Source: Lumbricus rubellus (lineage: Eukaryota > Annelida > Clitellata > Crassiclitellata > Lumbricidae). Taken from it: 64,000 bases of DNA. The notes below the pieces were generated by a model, which saw only the letters and a list, made by a program, of their open reading frames with translations, searched no databases and had not been told where the DNA came from. The DNA lies in assembly GCA_945859605.1 (NCBI GenBank), contig OX243812.1, forward strand, positions 49,664,762-49,728,761. Reading direction: 5' to 3'. Positions 44,845 through 56,650 of this stretch are shown here, one piece after another (within the stretch, counting starts at the first letter, position 1; each line of letters begins with the position of its first letter). Position numbers and translations under genes: made by a program.

Positions 44845-47551
44845 GGGGTCATTCCGTGCCAAATCAACCAAAAATCCAACTTTTCCCCACTCTCCGATCC
44901 AGATTTTCTTGATATTTTCACCAAAAATCAATTATCATCTGGTATGAAGAACTGGAAAGTTTCAAGTGTCCCCAGTGAAAACTGACCGAGTTATGGGGTA
45001 CTGAAGTTGGTGGGGGTAGGCCGAAAATTGAACGCGAATTTGCGTCTGCGAAATTTCTTCCATTTTCACATGTTAATAACTTTTGATCTAGGGCAGCTAA
45101 AGACATTTGGTTTTCAGTTTTCAGTTCTGTGCATAGCATGGATTGACAAGATCAAGTAATATTTGCTGTCTTTGATACAAGGAATTAATAAGAATTTTTG
45201 AAAAGTGTCGAAATATTTCTTGCGGAGCCCATTTTTGTCATGTTTGCAGACACACTACACTGGCAGGATATGCAAGAAAGGAATAATTTTTGTGTGGTTT
45301 TATTCATCTATTAGTGGAGTCTTAAATGTGTAATTTATTTGTTTCTGGGTTGAAAGAAAATGCTGTGGCTCTTTGCCAAAAACCCTTCATCTCCGTGACA
45401 GTGGTCACTTTCAACTGACCAAATGGGCATGTGGATCACCTGCTAAACAAGTCAAACACCTTTCATTGGAAAGCTTAAAGAAAAACCTTTTCACTGGTAC
45501 CAATTTCTTGTTGGTACTCTTAGGAATAAGTTATTAAATAATTTTTTCAAAACTCGTGATTTTTAATGCGAATTTGCGTCCGCAAATGTTTTCACCATTT
45601 TCAGACGTAAATAACTTCTGATCTAGAGCATCTAAAGACATTTGGTTTTCAGTTTCCACTTCTTTGAATAGCATGGATTGGCAAGATCAAGTGATATTGG
45701 CTGTCTTTGATGTAGTGAATTAATAATAATTTTTGAAAAGTGTCGAAATATTTCTTACCGAGGTCATTTTTTTCATGCTTACAGACACACTTTAATGACC
45801 TTATAGTTATAATCAGAGCACCAACAAAAGATTGGTATCAGTAAAAAGCTTTTCTTCGAGCTTTCCAATGATGTGTGTTTGACTTGTTTAGCAGGTGTCC
45901 CACATGCCCTTTTGGTCAGCTGAAAGTCACCACTGTCACGAAGATAAACGGTTTTTGGCAAAGTACTACAGCACTTTCTGTAGACCAAACAACTCAAATA
46001 AATTGCACATTTAAGACTCCACTAATAGGTGAATAAAACCACACAAAAAGTATTCCTTTCTTGCAGATCCTTCCAGTGTAGTGTGTCTGCAAACATGACA
46101 AAAATGACCTCGGTAAGAAATATTTCGACACTTTTCAAAAATTCTTATTAATTCCTCATATCAAACAGAGCAAATATCACTTGACCTTGCCAATCCATGC
46201 TATGCACAGAGCTGGAAACTGAAAACCAAATGTGTTTAGCTGCTCTAGATCAGAAGTTATTTACGTCTGAAAATGGTGAAAACATTTGCGGACGCAAATT
46301 CGCATTAAAAATCACGAGTTTTGAAAAAATAATTTAATAACTTATTCCTAAGAGTACCAACAAGAAATTGGTATCAGTAAAAAGGTGTTTCTTCAAGCTT
46401 TCTAATAGTGTGTGTTTGACTTGTTTAGCAGGTGTACCACATGCCCATTTGGTCAGTTGAAAGTGACCACTGTCACGAAGATGAGTGGTTTTTGGCAAGG
46501 TGCTACAGCAGTTTCTGTAGACCAAAACACAAATAAATTGCACATTTAAAACTCCACTAATGGGTGAATAAAACCACACAAAAAGTATTCCTTTCTTGCA
46601 TATCCTGCAAGTGTAGTGTGTCTGCAAACATGACAAAAATGACCTCGGTAAGAAATATTTCGACACTTTTCAAAAATTCTTATTAATTCCTCATATCAAA
46701 CAGAGCAAATATCACTTGACCTTGCCAATCCATGCTATGCACAGAGCTGGAAACTGAAAACCAAATGTGTTTAGCTGCTCTAGATCAGAAGTTATTTACG
46801 TCTGAAAATGGTGAAAACATTTGCGGACGCAAATTCGCATTAAAAATCACGAGTTTTGAAAAAATAATTTAATAACTTATTCCTAAGAGTACCAACAAGA
46901 AATTGGTATCAGTGAAAAGGTTTTTCTTTAAGCTTTCCAATGAAAGGTGTTTGACTTGTTTAGCAGGTGATCCACATGCCCATTTGGTCAGTTGAAAGTG
47001 ACCACTGTCACGGAGATGAAGGGTTTTTGGCAAAGAGCCACAGCATTTCCTTTCAACCCAGAAACAAATAAATTACACATTTAAGACTCCACTAATAGGT
47101 GAATAAAACCACACAAAAATTATTCCTTTCTTGCATATCCTGCCAGTGTAGTGTGTCTGCAAACATGACAAAAATGGGCTCCGCAAGAAATATTTCGACA
47201 CTTTTCAAAAATTCTTATTAATTCCTTGTATCAAAGACAGCAAATATTACTTGATCTTGTCAATCCATGCTATGCACAGAACTGAAAACTGAAAACCAAA
47301 TGTCTTTAGCTGCCCTAGATCAAAAGTTATTAACGTGTGAAAATGGAAGAAATTTCGCAGACGCAAATTCGCGTTCAATTTTCGGCCTACCCCCACCAAC
47401 TTCAGTACCCCATAACTCGGACAGTTTTCGCTGGGGACACTTGAAACTTTCCAGTTCTTCATACCAGATGATAATTGATTTTTGGTGAAAATATCAAGAA
47501 AATCTGGATCGGAGAGTGGGAGTCATTGGTTGATTTGGCACGGAATGACCC
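44845..47551. mobile_element. 2.7 kb fold-back element built of 535-bp units, in CDV3 intron 1
   Basis: The ends are GGGTCATTCCGTGCCAAATC and its inverse. The terminal arms (44845-45245 and 47161-47551) are near-identical inverted copies. Inside, a 535-base unit occurs once in left orientation (45246-45780). In right orientation it occurs as a partial copy followed by two full copies, with landmarks AAACATGACA at 46091, 46626 and 47161. The flanks AATGTTGA and AATGATTT match at 5 of 8 positions, so the duplication is doubtful. No transposase gene is visible. Short frames in it are mirror images of each other and are not genes. Confidence 0.88.
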
Positions 47552-47845
47552 AATGATTTAAAAAACATCTGAAAACATCATCACTGCAACATCAAAACTT
47601 AAGTCAGTTGATATTAATCTCTCACACTGTAGCAGGTTAAGATCTCCAAGGAATATCTTGATTGTTTCCCACGGTCAATGATTTTCAGTTTTAAAACATT
47701 GCACCTGAAATACTGAACACATTGATAGACCTACAACCAGCAGTGCAACATTACTTCCCTTCGCTTGCAATCGACAATTTAGACTGGGTAATCACATACT
47801 AATCAACTGTCTATTCGTAATCGGCTAAACAACAAATCTTACAAC

Positions 47846-47981
47846 CAGGGCTGAAAGTGAGCTGGGTCTGTCCGGGTCTCAGACCCGGCATTCATTTGTT
47901 GGCACTTGTATAAAACACTGGTATTTAGCACCATTTGATCCGAAGAGACCCGGCAATTTTTTCAAAGCACTTTCAGCCCTG
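47846..47981. mobile_element. 136-bp hAT MITE with perfect 8-bp target duplication
   Basis: CTTACAAC flanks it at 47838-47845 and 47982-47989. The ends are CAGGGCTGAAAGTG and its inverse. The interior has a second dyad of GGGTCTCAGACCCGG. It lies in CDV3 intron 1. Confidence 0.92.
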
Positions 47982-48410
47982 CTTACAACCAAGGATGAAG
48001 AATAGCTCATTGATTTATGAAATGACAAATTTTATCAGTCAACATTTTCCGAAAAGAGTTTGGATGAGTTTTGGCTTTCCATGCATTTAGAAATCATATC
48101 CTTCGATCAGTTCAAGAACAGTCAAAATTCTTCTGCCATTTGCATCTTCGTGGTTTTGTGAATTTAGATTTTCACCCTGAACTGAAATCAAGTGTAAAAA
48201 GATGGAGAGACTTCTTAGAATTGACGATGAAATGCGAGAAGGGCTTATGATCGTCGTCTCTGGAGCCTCATTTCAATTTGACCTGCTAACTCACTAGACT
48301 CACTATAGAGTGTATACTATTGTATAGGCTCTTATTAGACAATTAGAACATTAAAATTAGAATATTATTAAATAATAGTGACACATAGATAAAAAAGGTA
48401 ATTATTATTA

Positions 48411-48478
48411 AGTGTGCCGTGACATTTTTTTTATTATTTCTTAGTGTGCTGCAAGCCAAAAAAGGTTGGGAATCACTG
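48411..48478 (-). mobile_element. hAT-type terminal fragment
   Basis: On the minus strand it starts CAGTGATTCCCAACCTTTTT and continues TGGCTTGCAGCACACTAAG, the usual look of hAT non-autonomous ends. Only one end is identified. Confidence 0.55.
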
Positions 48479-48974
48479 TTCTAAGGACTGACCTGATATA
48501 AGAAGATTTGCAAAGGGTTGTTATACATAATTTGGGAGATGGGTGCCTGCACATAGGGACAAGAGGGGGGCACTTACAGTCTCCCTGGAAAATTGACACC
48601 TACTTTTTTGCCTACTATACTTTTGGATTTTTACAGATTTCTTCACACTGAAGCACAAAGTGAAACTGGGGAATTTGCATTTAGAAATGTCTTTCCGAAT
48701 GCCATTATTCTTAATCTCCCTCAAGTTTAGCATTTTTAGTCTCTTGCTAAAAATTGTTTTACCATGACCAATGTGTTTTTCCCCTCCTGCAGAAATATCT
48801 GCAAGCACTCCTGATGTGGGATTGGAATGTGGATAGTCCACTGTGACCCTCAAGTGTTTTGACTGATTTTGATAGCCAACAACATTTCCAGCAAGCAACA
48901 CTGGGGCGAGAAGGGAAAGATTACAAAAAGCATAATTAGTCTATAGAGGTGGCCAAAATGTTCTTATATTCTAA
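48479..48974. other. CDV3 intron 1 sequence, no feature recognised
   Basis: A minus-strand frame of about 120 codons (48901-48521) is open, but it starts without clear coding bias or a known motif. I treat it as chance. Confidence 0.35.
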
Positions 48975-49381
48975 GGCCTAAAAAAATATTGTGTTTCCGG
49001 TAACAGAGCTAAAAAAAATTGGGTAGGTAGGTCGGAAAATATTTTTATTTTGGTAAAATATTTTTATGCAGTGACTATCCGAAAAAGTGTACCCCACTAG
49101 TCTTTTTTGCATGTTGAAACAAAGTACATGTTCTAAGCAAGTATAAACTGCCTATTTCCCGACTGTCTGCACCTAAAACTGCTCTAGAAACAGTCCTATT
49201 AATTTCATTTTGTTGACGTCTCTTATTTTATGTCAATACAAATGTAAAAAAAATTTTTTTTTTTTAAATTAAAAAAAATTTTGAAAAAAAATTTATAAAA
49301 TTTTTTAAACAAAATATTTGAGTCGCGGCCGTAAAAATGGGTCGGTCGGGTTACCGGAAACACAACAATTTTTTTTACGCC
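48975..49381. mobile_element. Harbinger-type MITE, copy A, TAA target duplication
   Basis: TAA flanks both ends (48972-48974 and 49382-49384). The ends are GGCCTAAAAAAATATTGTGT and the inverse of GGCGTAAAAAAAATTGTTGT, each followed by TTCCGGTAAC. The internal phrase GTACCCCACTAGTCTTTTTTG is shared with copy B. TAA (TWA) duplications and GGC ends fit the PIF/Harbinger superfamily. It is non-coding. Confidence 0.85.
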
Positions 49382-49852
49382 TAATCAATGATGAGATTGA
49401 CTTTGAAATGATTTGTTTATTTATTATCGTATTGAAGTCTTGAAACCAGTTCCTTTTTAAAAGATTTGTTTGATAGCCGTTATAACTTTGGCTGAACAGC
49501 AGAATTTATATTAATTAACCATTCGACTACAGAAAAAATGTGCATTTACTGAGAAAGCAATGTAAGCATTTTAATTTAATTGGCTTGATATTATATCTTT
49601 CCTGGTTATAATAGCTCAAAACTTTATATAGAAATTGCATTAACTAGCTCTATCTGCAGAGCACTTAAATATCTATTTCGTCATTTAGGATTCTCACAAT
49701 GAACACTTCTTGAAAGGAGGCTGCCAAGTTGTAATATGGTGTTAAGTTTGGATAAAAGACACATTGTTTATGAGAGTTTGAACAGTAATTTGAGCAGTTC
49801 TTTGTTATTGCTTTAGAAATTTATATGTCACTAAGTGTTGATTGATTTTTAG

Positions 49853-49932
49853 GATGATGGTGAATGGAAGGAAGCAGAGGAAGAAACTGCGATCGATTAT
49901 TCAGATCTAAGAATTCAGAATCTGAAGATCTC
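49853..49932 (+). CDS. CDV3: CDV3 homologue, exon 2
   Basis: It follows a TTTTTAG acceptor and ends at CTC/GTAAGT. It encodes residues 72-97 and two bases of Ser98: DDGEWKEAEEETAIDYSDLR and then IQNLKIS. This matches the best conserved block of CDV3, DEDEWKELEQKEVDYSGLR followed by an MQIS-type stretch. It enters in phase 0 and leaves in phase 2. Confidence 0.92.
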
Positions 49933-50089
49933 GTAAGTGAAATGTCATTGATTATATTGAAGTCATTATGCTCTACCAGCATGATTCTTTCACAGGGTGC
50001 ATACTGTATATGGGTAAAATTACAATTTTTGAACTATTTTCATTTATTAAACTTGTTGTTTAAGTGTTGAGCTTTCTCATCTTTGGTGA

Positions 50090-50780
50090 AACCCACATAG
50101 GCAGGCTCCTCTTTTTTCTCCTTTCTCTTTGGCCTCTATGGCGACCAGACTCGGATCTATATTTGGCATCTCTGGACAACTTCTGACATGGCGCAGTGCT
50201 CATGAATAAGCTGGTGCCCTGGCTTCTTCTTCAAGTTCTCTGCCCAGGGGCAGGTTAAAAACATCTAGCGGCAGCGCTCCTCTCGATGTTGACTGTTGAG
50301 CCTTCTTCAGTTTCCTCTCTAGTCTTCCATCATCAGCCAATCCAACAGCATCTGTCTTTGTCTTCCATTTTTCTTCTTCCTTTCATTGTTCCTTCTTCCC
50401 CTCAATATATGTCCAATCCATTTCCTTTGCCTCATTGATATTGTTTCCAATAGCTCTTTCTTCGTCCACCAGTTTGTAGCACCTCTTCATTTGTTATACG
50501 CTCAGTCCAACTAATCTTCTCCATCTTTCAACGTATCCACATTTCAACAGCTTTCTGTCTCGTAACATCTTCATTTCTTATCGTCCGAGTTTCTGTTCCA
50601 TATAGTGTTACGTTCTATATCAGACTTTTTATCATTCTTTTCTCGAGATTTCTACTCAATCCTCGTCTCAGCCGCGACTTCCTCTTCATAGAAGGATCTT
50701 TTCCAATCGCTTAATTTCACTCTGGCGCTTTGCATATCTGTTGTAGTTACACTTCCTGAATCGATTATAACCGTGAGCTA
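50090..50780 (-). pseudogene. decayed LINE reverse-transcriptase C-terminal fragment in CDV3 intron 2
   Basis: On the minus strand, frames read LVDEERAIGNNINEAKEMDW with a GHI-like continuation across frameshifts. They parallel [20 protein letters not shown] of the intact element at 59501-61389. A phrase like GRRQRMLLDWL follows. Many stops and frameshifts show it is old. Its 3' end points toward the CDV3 start, opposite to the gene. Confidence 0.65.
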
Positions 50781-50867
50781 AGCTTTTTAATTCGGGGTAT
50801 AAGATTACGATTAGTCAAAGCACTGTTGCAGTTTCACTTGGTTACCGAGTTGTTATTTTCGATGCAG

Positions 50868-50976
50868 ATCAAAGGAAGAGGAGGACAAAGAGAGACAGGA
50901 GAATTATCAGAGTGGCGAAGAGGGAGACGAGAGAAGTGGTAAGGATGGTCCACAGGGACCATGGAAATCCATGCAG

Positions 50977-51008
<32 letters not shown>

Positions 51009-51064
51009 CGCTGCAGCGCCATCAGCTACTCCTGTTGCTGTACCAACACCAGTCAAGGAAACCG
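50868..51064 (+). CDS. CDV3: CDV3 homologue, exon 3
   Basis: The acceptor is GATGCAG and the donor ACCG/GTATAT. It completes Ser98 and encodes about residues 98-163. The charged SSKEEEDKERQENYQ follows, then GPWKS, which is conserved in the family, then a 12-alanine run at 137-148 coded by a near-pure GCT repeat, then Pro/Val-rich sequence. Length variation of the GCT run between individuals is likely. It leaves in phase 1. Confidence 0.88.
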
Positions 51065-51417
51065 GTATATTATACGACTTCATTTCTAAATAGATCTTGG
51101 TGAATAATGCCTTTACGCCATTCTGGTTCTTGACCAACTGTCGAAGACACTGGAAATGATTTATTTCTACCCATCACCGCCAAATGGTTGGTGCGAGGAA
51201 CTGATGGTGAAGTGTTGTGTGTCTGCTGTTTGGAGTGTTATTTTTCTGTGCTTCATCGAATGTTTAATAATTTTCCGAATAACTTTATTTTCAGCAGATA
51301 TCTTAAGCGATGAACATTCTAACCAACGAACAGTTCTGCAATTTAACTCGTTAATTTCAATTTTTTTTGTTTTTTGTCTCCTGAAGTGTTTATGGGTTTG
51401 TTTTGTTTGTTGCTTAG

Positions 51418-51613
51418 AAGTTCCAGCTGATGCTGAAAAAGATGCTGCTGCAAAACCAGGTGGTAAATACATTCCACCGGGGGCGCGTCGAGCCGCAGCG
51501 GGTGGTGCTGCCGTCGTTAGTTCGTCTGGACCTGGAGGTCGGAGAAAGAAGGTTGCGCCGAACTTCAACAGCCAGGATGATTTTCCTTCGCTTGGTGCTG
51601 CCAATGAACAAGG
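51418..51613 (+). CDS. CDV3: CDV3 homologue, exon 4
   Basis: It follows GTTGCTTAG and ends AAGG/GTAGGG. It encodes about residues 164-228. It includes GGKYIPPGARRAA, equivalent to the family's VYRPPGAR, and QDDFPSLGAA, equivalent to the family's TQFPSL. These are two conserved short motifs in an otherwise disordered C-terminal half. It enters in phase 1 and leaves in phase 2. Confidence 0.9.
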
Positions 51614-51837
51614 GTAGGGACAGAAACTTGGGCAGCTGAGAAATATTAATTTTTGATTAAAGAAAAGGTCGTAAGATGCAGTGGATTGTGAGCTGATTTA
51701 AAAAACATGTTACACGTCAAGTTGTGAATTCATGCTTACAAGTTCTGTGTTGCAGTGTATGTGGAGTCTAATGAGCTTTACTGTGTAGATAGCATTAACA
51801 CACCAACAACACATTTTAATTTTGTTTAACACAGTTG

Positions 51838-52140
51838 AGCTGAGTGCCTCTGAGTAGAGATCTTGAAGGGGCGCTATATAAATTTATGTGATTTGATTGA
51901 TTGATTGATTGAGCTCAGCATCATTGATTGATGCCTGATCATTAGACTGTCGGGCTTAGTAAATAAGAAATAATGATGATGTTGTTGTATTACAATTTCT
52001 TTCTGGGTTGCTATCCATATATATATCTCTCTTCTTAAGACCTTTTCTTCCCTTGGAATTCTCACACTGGGAAGAACGCTACTGAATGGCCACGGTTGTG
52101 AGAAGCACTATAGAAATTAATTACTTTACAGTTTACATCA
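51838..52140 (+). mobile_element. two short LINE/SINE 3'-end fragments in CDV3 intron 4
   Basis: CCTCTGAGTAGAGATCTTGAAG plus GGGGCGCTATATAAATTTATG and a (GATT)n tail lie at 51845-51911. TGAATGGCCACGGTTGTGAG plus CACTATAGAAATT lies at 52083-52125. Both end types recur elsewhere in the window. Confidence 0.6.
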
Positions 52141-52509
52141 TAGTTGTTTAAAAGGTTTTTAAATTTTTCCCATTGTTTTATTTTGGTTTTTTATGTAACG
52201 CTATTTATTTATTTTCTGTCTCTTATTATTTTCTTTTATTTTTTCCTGATATTCCTTACGTTTTCAGTCCAATCTCAAGGTTTCAGCTAACTGATGTCAT
52301 TAGTGCATTGTTTAACGTCATCATTTAAGAGATACATGTAGTAAGTAAACAAGGGTTTTAATTTTAAAATGCAGTTTAAGATGTAAAAAGCCAAATTATT
52401 TTCCATTTCCGTCTTTTTTTCTTTTTTTCCTTCATTTTTTAGTTTTTCCGTTTTTTTCGTTTTAATTGTTTTTTACATCTATGGTTTACGTGGGTGTTTT
52501 TTCTTTCAG

Positions 52510-52636
52510 CGACAGCACCGGACAGGAGTACGAGAGGGTGAGGGGAGGAGGTCGCCAGATTGAAGACCCGAGCAACAGGCACGTAAAGCTTTCACTCGGC
52601 AACAAGTTTGGCGCTCTCGAAGGAAAGGACAGTTAA
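52510..52636 (+). CDS. CDV3: CDV3 homologue, exon 5 and stop
   Basis: It follows a TTCTTTCAG acceptor. It encodes the end of the protein, through DSTGQEYERVRGGGR and LSLGNKFGALEGKDS, to TAA at 52634-52636. The N-x-FGALE ending corresponds to the NQYAVLE block near the vertebrate C-terminus. An ATTAAA at 52716-52721 could be the poly(A) signal. Confidence 0.9.
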
Positions 52637-53588
52637 AAAAACACCTGTTAGCTATTGCATGATGCTTTCGTTAGGTTGAATGACAAGTGGACTTTAATCA
52701 CTGTGTTAAAGCAAAATTAAAATGTGTTGTTGGACTTTATAATTCGTTTCTTAAGGGAAGGGCCGTCATTTAAACTTGTGCGTCACTGCTGTACAATGCT
52801 GCTTTACATGCGACCCTGGTTTTTTTGGCAAGAACTTGCGTGATGAATACTATCTCGTACTTAGGAATCAGATTGCTTACTATTACTCGCAGTGCATTTT
52901 ATTGCTTATGCCAAAATATACATGTAGACTGGAACTTCGGTAATGCATTTCATTATTGCAGATTTTGATATCACGGGGCACAATTTAGGTAAAATTTTCG
53001 ATAGTTATGGTATTCTGATGCATTATTATCTTGTTTTGGGCATCATTGTATCTTCCAGAAACTCATTTATGTGTTATGATGAGTTTCCAGTATCTTTATA
53101 CTCTGGTGTATACCACTAAAACTGATGCTGTAGTTGGAGTTTGGCCTATCTGCTCTCTGTAGCACTGTGGCCGAGTAGTTATATATGAAGTTTATGATTT
53201 ATGCATGATTTATGACTTCCAAATATGATATTTTTAAATTAACAACTTAATACAATCATAGCTCTGTATATAAATATAATATTGCACAGTCATACGACTC
53301 GTACATGCAATTTTGTTATAACTTCAATTTGTTTCTTTTCTAGTTCTTTCATAAAGCCTAATGATAGCTTAGCAGCCTGTGCAGAAGACCAGAATTATAG
53401 TTGTTGACCTTGGTAATGATGCCTACTTTTATGGTGCAAGTCGTGTTGAGGGTTTGCTGTACAGTTATAGTTTTGCGTTTCTGCGCCATTATCAAGTCTT
53501 GAAGTAGAGAATTGTTGCAGGAGAGAGAATTGTTGCAGGAGGCGTATGGGAGTCTTCTAATTAGACATTGAAGAGTTATTATTATCTG

Positions 53589-53634
<46 letters not shown>

Positions 53635-54480
53635 GTGGCAGAAGCATTATTAGAAATGGTTATAAAATGTTATCTTTGGACAATGATTCATCTTTGCTGT
53701 GACTTGAATTCCACCGCAAATCATGAACCTGACTCTTATGTAGCACACAGTCATGCATGTTAGGTTTGGGCTGTATATTGGCGGAGGAATTTAACAGCCT
53801 CTTGACTATCCAAGGCTATGAGTATGATAAACGAATCTTGGTTCCTTGCATGGTTTACACTAGCGATGTTTCAGTGATGTTTCTGAGACTTGCAAATACT
53901 AAGAACCTAGAAATTATTGATCGCCAGTACAGTTCTTCTGCCTTTTTTTGTGCACTGATTTTCGATAAGGAACATCAAACGTGCTGAAAAATATATAATA
54001 ATTATTTAGTGTCTCCTGCAGCTCTTTAGTTTGCTGTCAGAATTTTTTGGAGCACCTTTCCAGCCTGAGGAGTGTTAAAATCTGCTTGCTACTTCCATCC
54101 ATTTAACTTGTATTTCGACTCTTTGTTTATATCCTTTGAAATCTATGCAATGAGTTGCTACCTGATTTCTGTTTCATACAATTTCTTCCGGTTATACTTT
54201 ATTTGTACAGTCAGACTGTGTACTCAATGGCGTGCAGTGTGATGATTTTGTAGCTGTGTCTTCCTTGCTTAAAATTAATCTTTCTAGCAATGTTGGTATT
54301 GGTCAGGTGCATATTGGGACAGTTTTAAAGTTGCTTGCTGAGCTGTGAAATTACCCCCCCCCCTAATTCTTGATAAAAGCTGCACTTTGGGGTGACATCT
54401 GTGAGCAAGCATACTCTGTGGAATGTGGATATGCAGATTGGTGGTTTTCGGGGGTACTTGCTAGTGTGATGATTTGTGTA
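52637..54480. other. CDV3 3' UTR and intergenic sequence
   Basis: No other gene is recognised. It includes a (CA)n run at 53592-53620 flanked by CTGCCACA and TGTGGCAG, which pair. A duplicated GAGAATTGTTGCAGGAG occurs at 53508 and 53526. Confidence 0.45.
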
Positions 54481-54945
54481 CTGGACTGTTGGTCCCCACT
54501 GGGGCAGAAATTTAGTCTGAGATTTCTTCCCCATTTAGGCTAGTTGCCAACTGAATTATGACAAGTACACTGTTGGTGGGAAGATCAGACGGTGAGTGAG
54601 AGGACTGGCCACCATCCACCCTCATGTGTCAACGTTAAGAAAATGACACATCAGACCCTTGGCTGTCTCGGTACTGCTCCCACAGGTCTTTCACTCAAAA
54701 CTGAAAACATTGCTCTTCCGCAAATCCTATCCTGATTCTTCTGATTCTCCTCACATCCCTCGGCATTTCAACTCTGAACATCACCCACCTTAGCCTGCCT
54801 GACTCTAAGGACTTGACCCGCTGCCTATCAATTTTGATTTGATTGAGCGTCTGTGAATAAGCTGGTTCCCGTGACTTCGCTTTTGTTTGCGCTGTAGAAA
54901 TCTCGAGATTACGATTAACCTTTTCAACACGTATGCTGCCGTATT
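54481..54945 (+). pseudogene. CR1-like LINE 3'-end fragment
   Basis: The plus strand at 54680-54760 reads like SFKTQLKTLLFRKSYPDSSD when frames are joined by eye. This is similar to the TFK-x-x-LKT-x-LF end of CR1-like LINEs. GCGCTGTAGAAATC and a short ATTACGATT tail follow at 54889-54918. Stops are common. Confidence 0.45.
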
Positions 54946-54948
54946 TAA

Positions 54949-55365
54949 GGCGTAAAAAAAATGGTTGTGTTTCCGGTAACCCGACCGACCCATTTTTACG
55001 GCCGCGACTCAAATATTTTTGTAAAAAAAAATTATTAACAAATTTTTTTTAAATTTTAAATTGAACTTTAAAAAAAACCTTTTTTTAAACATTTGTATTG
55101 ACATAACATAAGAGACGTCAACAAAATGAAATGAATAGGACTGTTTCTAGAGTAGTTTTAGGTGCAGACAGTCGGGAAATATGCAGTTTATACTTGCTTA
55201 GAACACGTACTTTGTTTCAGCGTGCAAAAAAGACTAGTGGGGTATACTAAGTCTTTTTCGGATAGTCACTGCATAAAAATATTTTACCAAAATAAAAATA
55301 TTTTCCGACCTACCTACCCAATTTTTTTAGCTCTGTTACCGGAAACACAACATTTTTTTAAGGCC
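54949..55365. mobile_element. Harbinger-type MITE, copy B, inverted relative to copy A
   Basis: TAA flanks both ends (54946-54948 and 55366-55368). The ends are GGCGTAAAAAAAATGGTTGT and the inverse of GGCCTTAAAAAAATGTTGTG. It aligns throughout with copy A in the reverse sense, at 417 against 407 bases, with a few differences in the poly-T/A centre. Confidence 0.88.
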
Positions 55366-55368
55366 TAA

Positions 55369-56500
55369 CCCAGCACGTCGCCGGGATAGAAATTTTTTAA
55401 TAGGTTTTCTCAGTACGGCGGTTGCCACGGGCAGAAGTAACTAAAAGGCTAATCCTAGTTACCTTGTAGAGCAGAATTTGTTGTATATTTGAGTGTGTGT
55501 ATTTTTTGCATATGAAAACTAATTTTGCTGGGGCTGGACGTACTTTTGAATAGAATGCTTGATTGGGTCTGGTATTAATGATCTGGTACTTTCGTGAGGT
55601 AATTTAACAATGCCACATAAATCATCAATGCGATGAGACATTTTGGAGCTTCTGCCGTTAATAGTCAGATGACATGGCCAGTACATATGACGGCTAGTGG
55701 TGTGTATGTGAACATTTATGTAGTGCCTTTTGTAAGCTTCTCGGCCACATTGACACGTGACTATAAAAGATCCAACCTACGATAACCTGAGAATTATTAT
55801 TAATGTTCATTTGTGAAGAAGTTTGTTATAAACGTGTCAGTTAATTGATTGATTGTGCTTGCTTCGATGCTCTATTGCTTGATGAGTATTAACGAACATT
55901 TGCAAGAGACTACGACTTATAGACTTGCCAAATCAGGGTTCGAGTGTCATCTGAGAATGTGTTTCTACTGCCATCGTTGATCAGGAAATTTGTTATTGCT
56001 GCAGCCTGTTCTGGAGTGAGTTGTAATAAATGGAATTGGTTTATGTGGAGTGAAGGTAAGATGTTGGTGTAACAGTATGGTAGAGATGCCAATCTTTAGT
56101 GTTTTTGTGAGTTCTTGATATTAGACCATGGGCTTCTGTTGTATCATAAAAGCTACCACACAATTCTCATTTATGAATAACATAAATTAAGAACAGTATT
56201 CGTGCATTTGTCCATACACGTTACGTAATTTCTTTTAAGTACATCACGAAAGTGCTGCATGTCTGTTCATCTTATTTAAACATGTATGTTTTAAGAAAGT
56301 CTGAGGATGCTTTCTGCTCAGCTCCAAGTGCAACAGTTTGTTATTGCAAGAAATGACTTCAACGAAGATGGTCCGAGTGTAAGTATGGAGCGTGGCACCT
56401 CCATATCTCCAAGGCTAGTAGAGCGCAATGATTGCTAACTTGAAGACACTGGAATATAGCACTCCTGATCAATGTTTGTATGTGCATTTTTTTGCATTTG
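55369..56500. other. intergenic sequence, no gene
   Basis: Unique-looking sequence without recognisable domains or long frames. Confidence 0.4.
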
Positions 56501-56502
56501 TT

Positions 56503-56650
56503 ATAGCGCCCCTTCGAGCTCTCCACTCAGAGGTGCTCCCGACTGCAGAGCGGACACTGCATAGGAGTTTCACGCCGAAGCGCTGAGCAGTTGCAAGTGA
56601 AGGACTTGCCCAAGGTCCTTACGCTGCGACTTGAGGTGGATGCCAGATAG
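56503..56650 (-). mobile_element. SINE copy, 3' part
   Basis: The plus strand reads AGCGCCCCTTCGAGCTC, then CGGACACTGCATAGGAGTTT, then CGCTGAGCAGTTGCAAGTGA and CTTGCCCAAGGTCCTTACGC. This is the reverse complement of the SINE body at 33150-33290. The tRNA-like head is missing or unrecognisable, so it is truncated. Confidence 0.75.

Noticed and set aside
44918..47488. Paired 70-110 codon frames near 44918-45139 and 47267-47488
   Set aside because: They encode the same peptide because they are the two arms of the fold-back element. No coding evidence supports them.
48521..48901. 126-codon minus-strand frame in CDV3 intron 1
   Set aside because: No motif, no neighbouring exons in phase and no compositional sign of coding.
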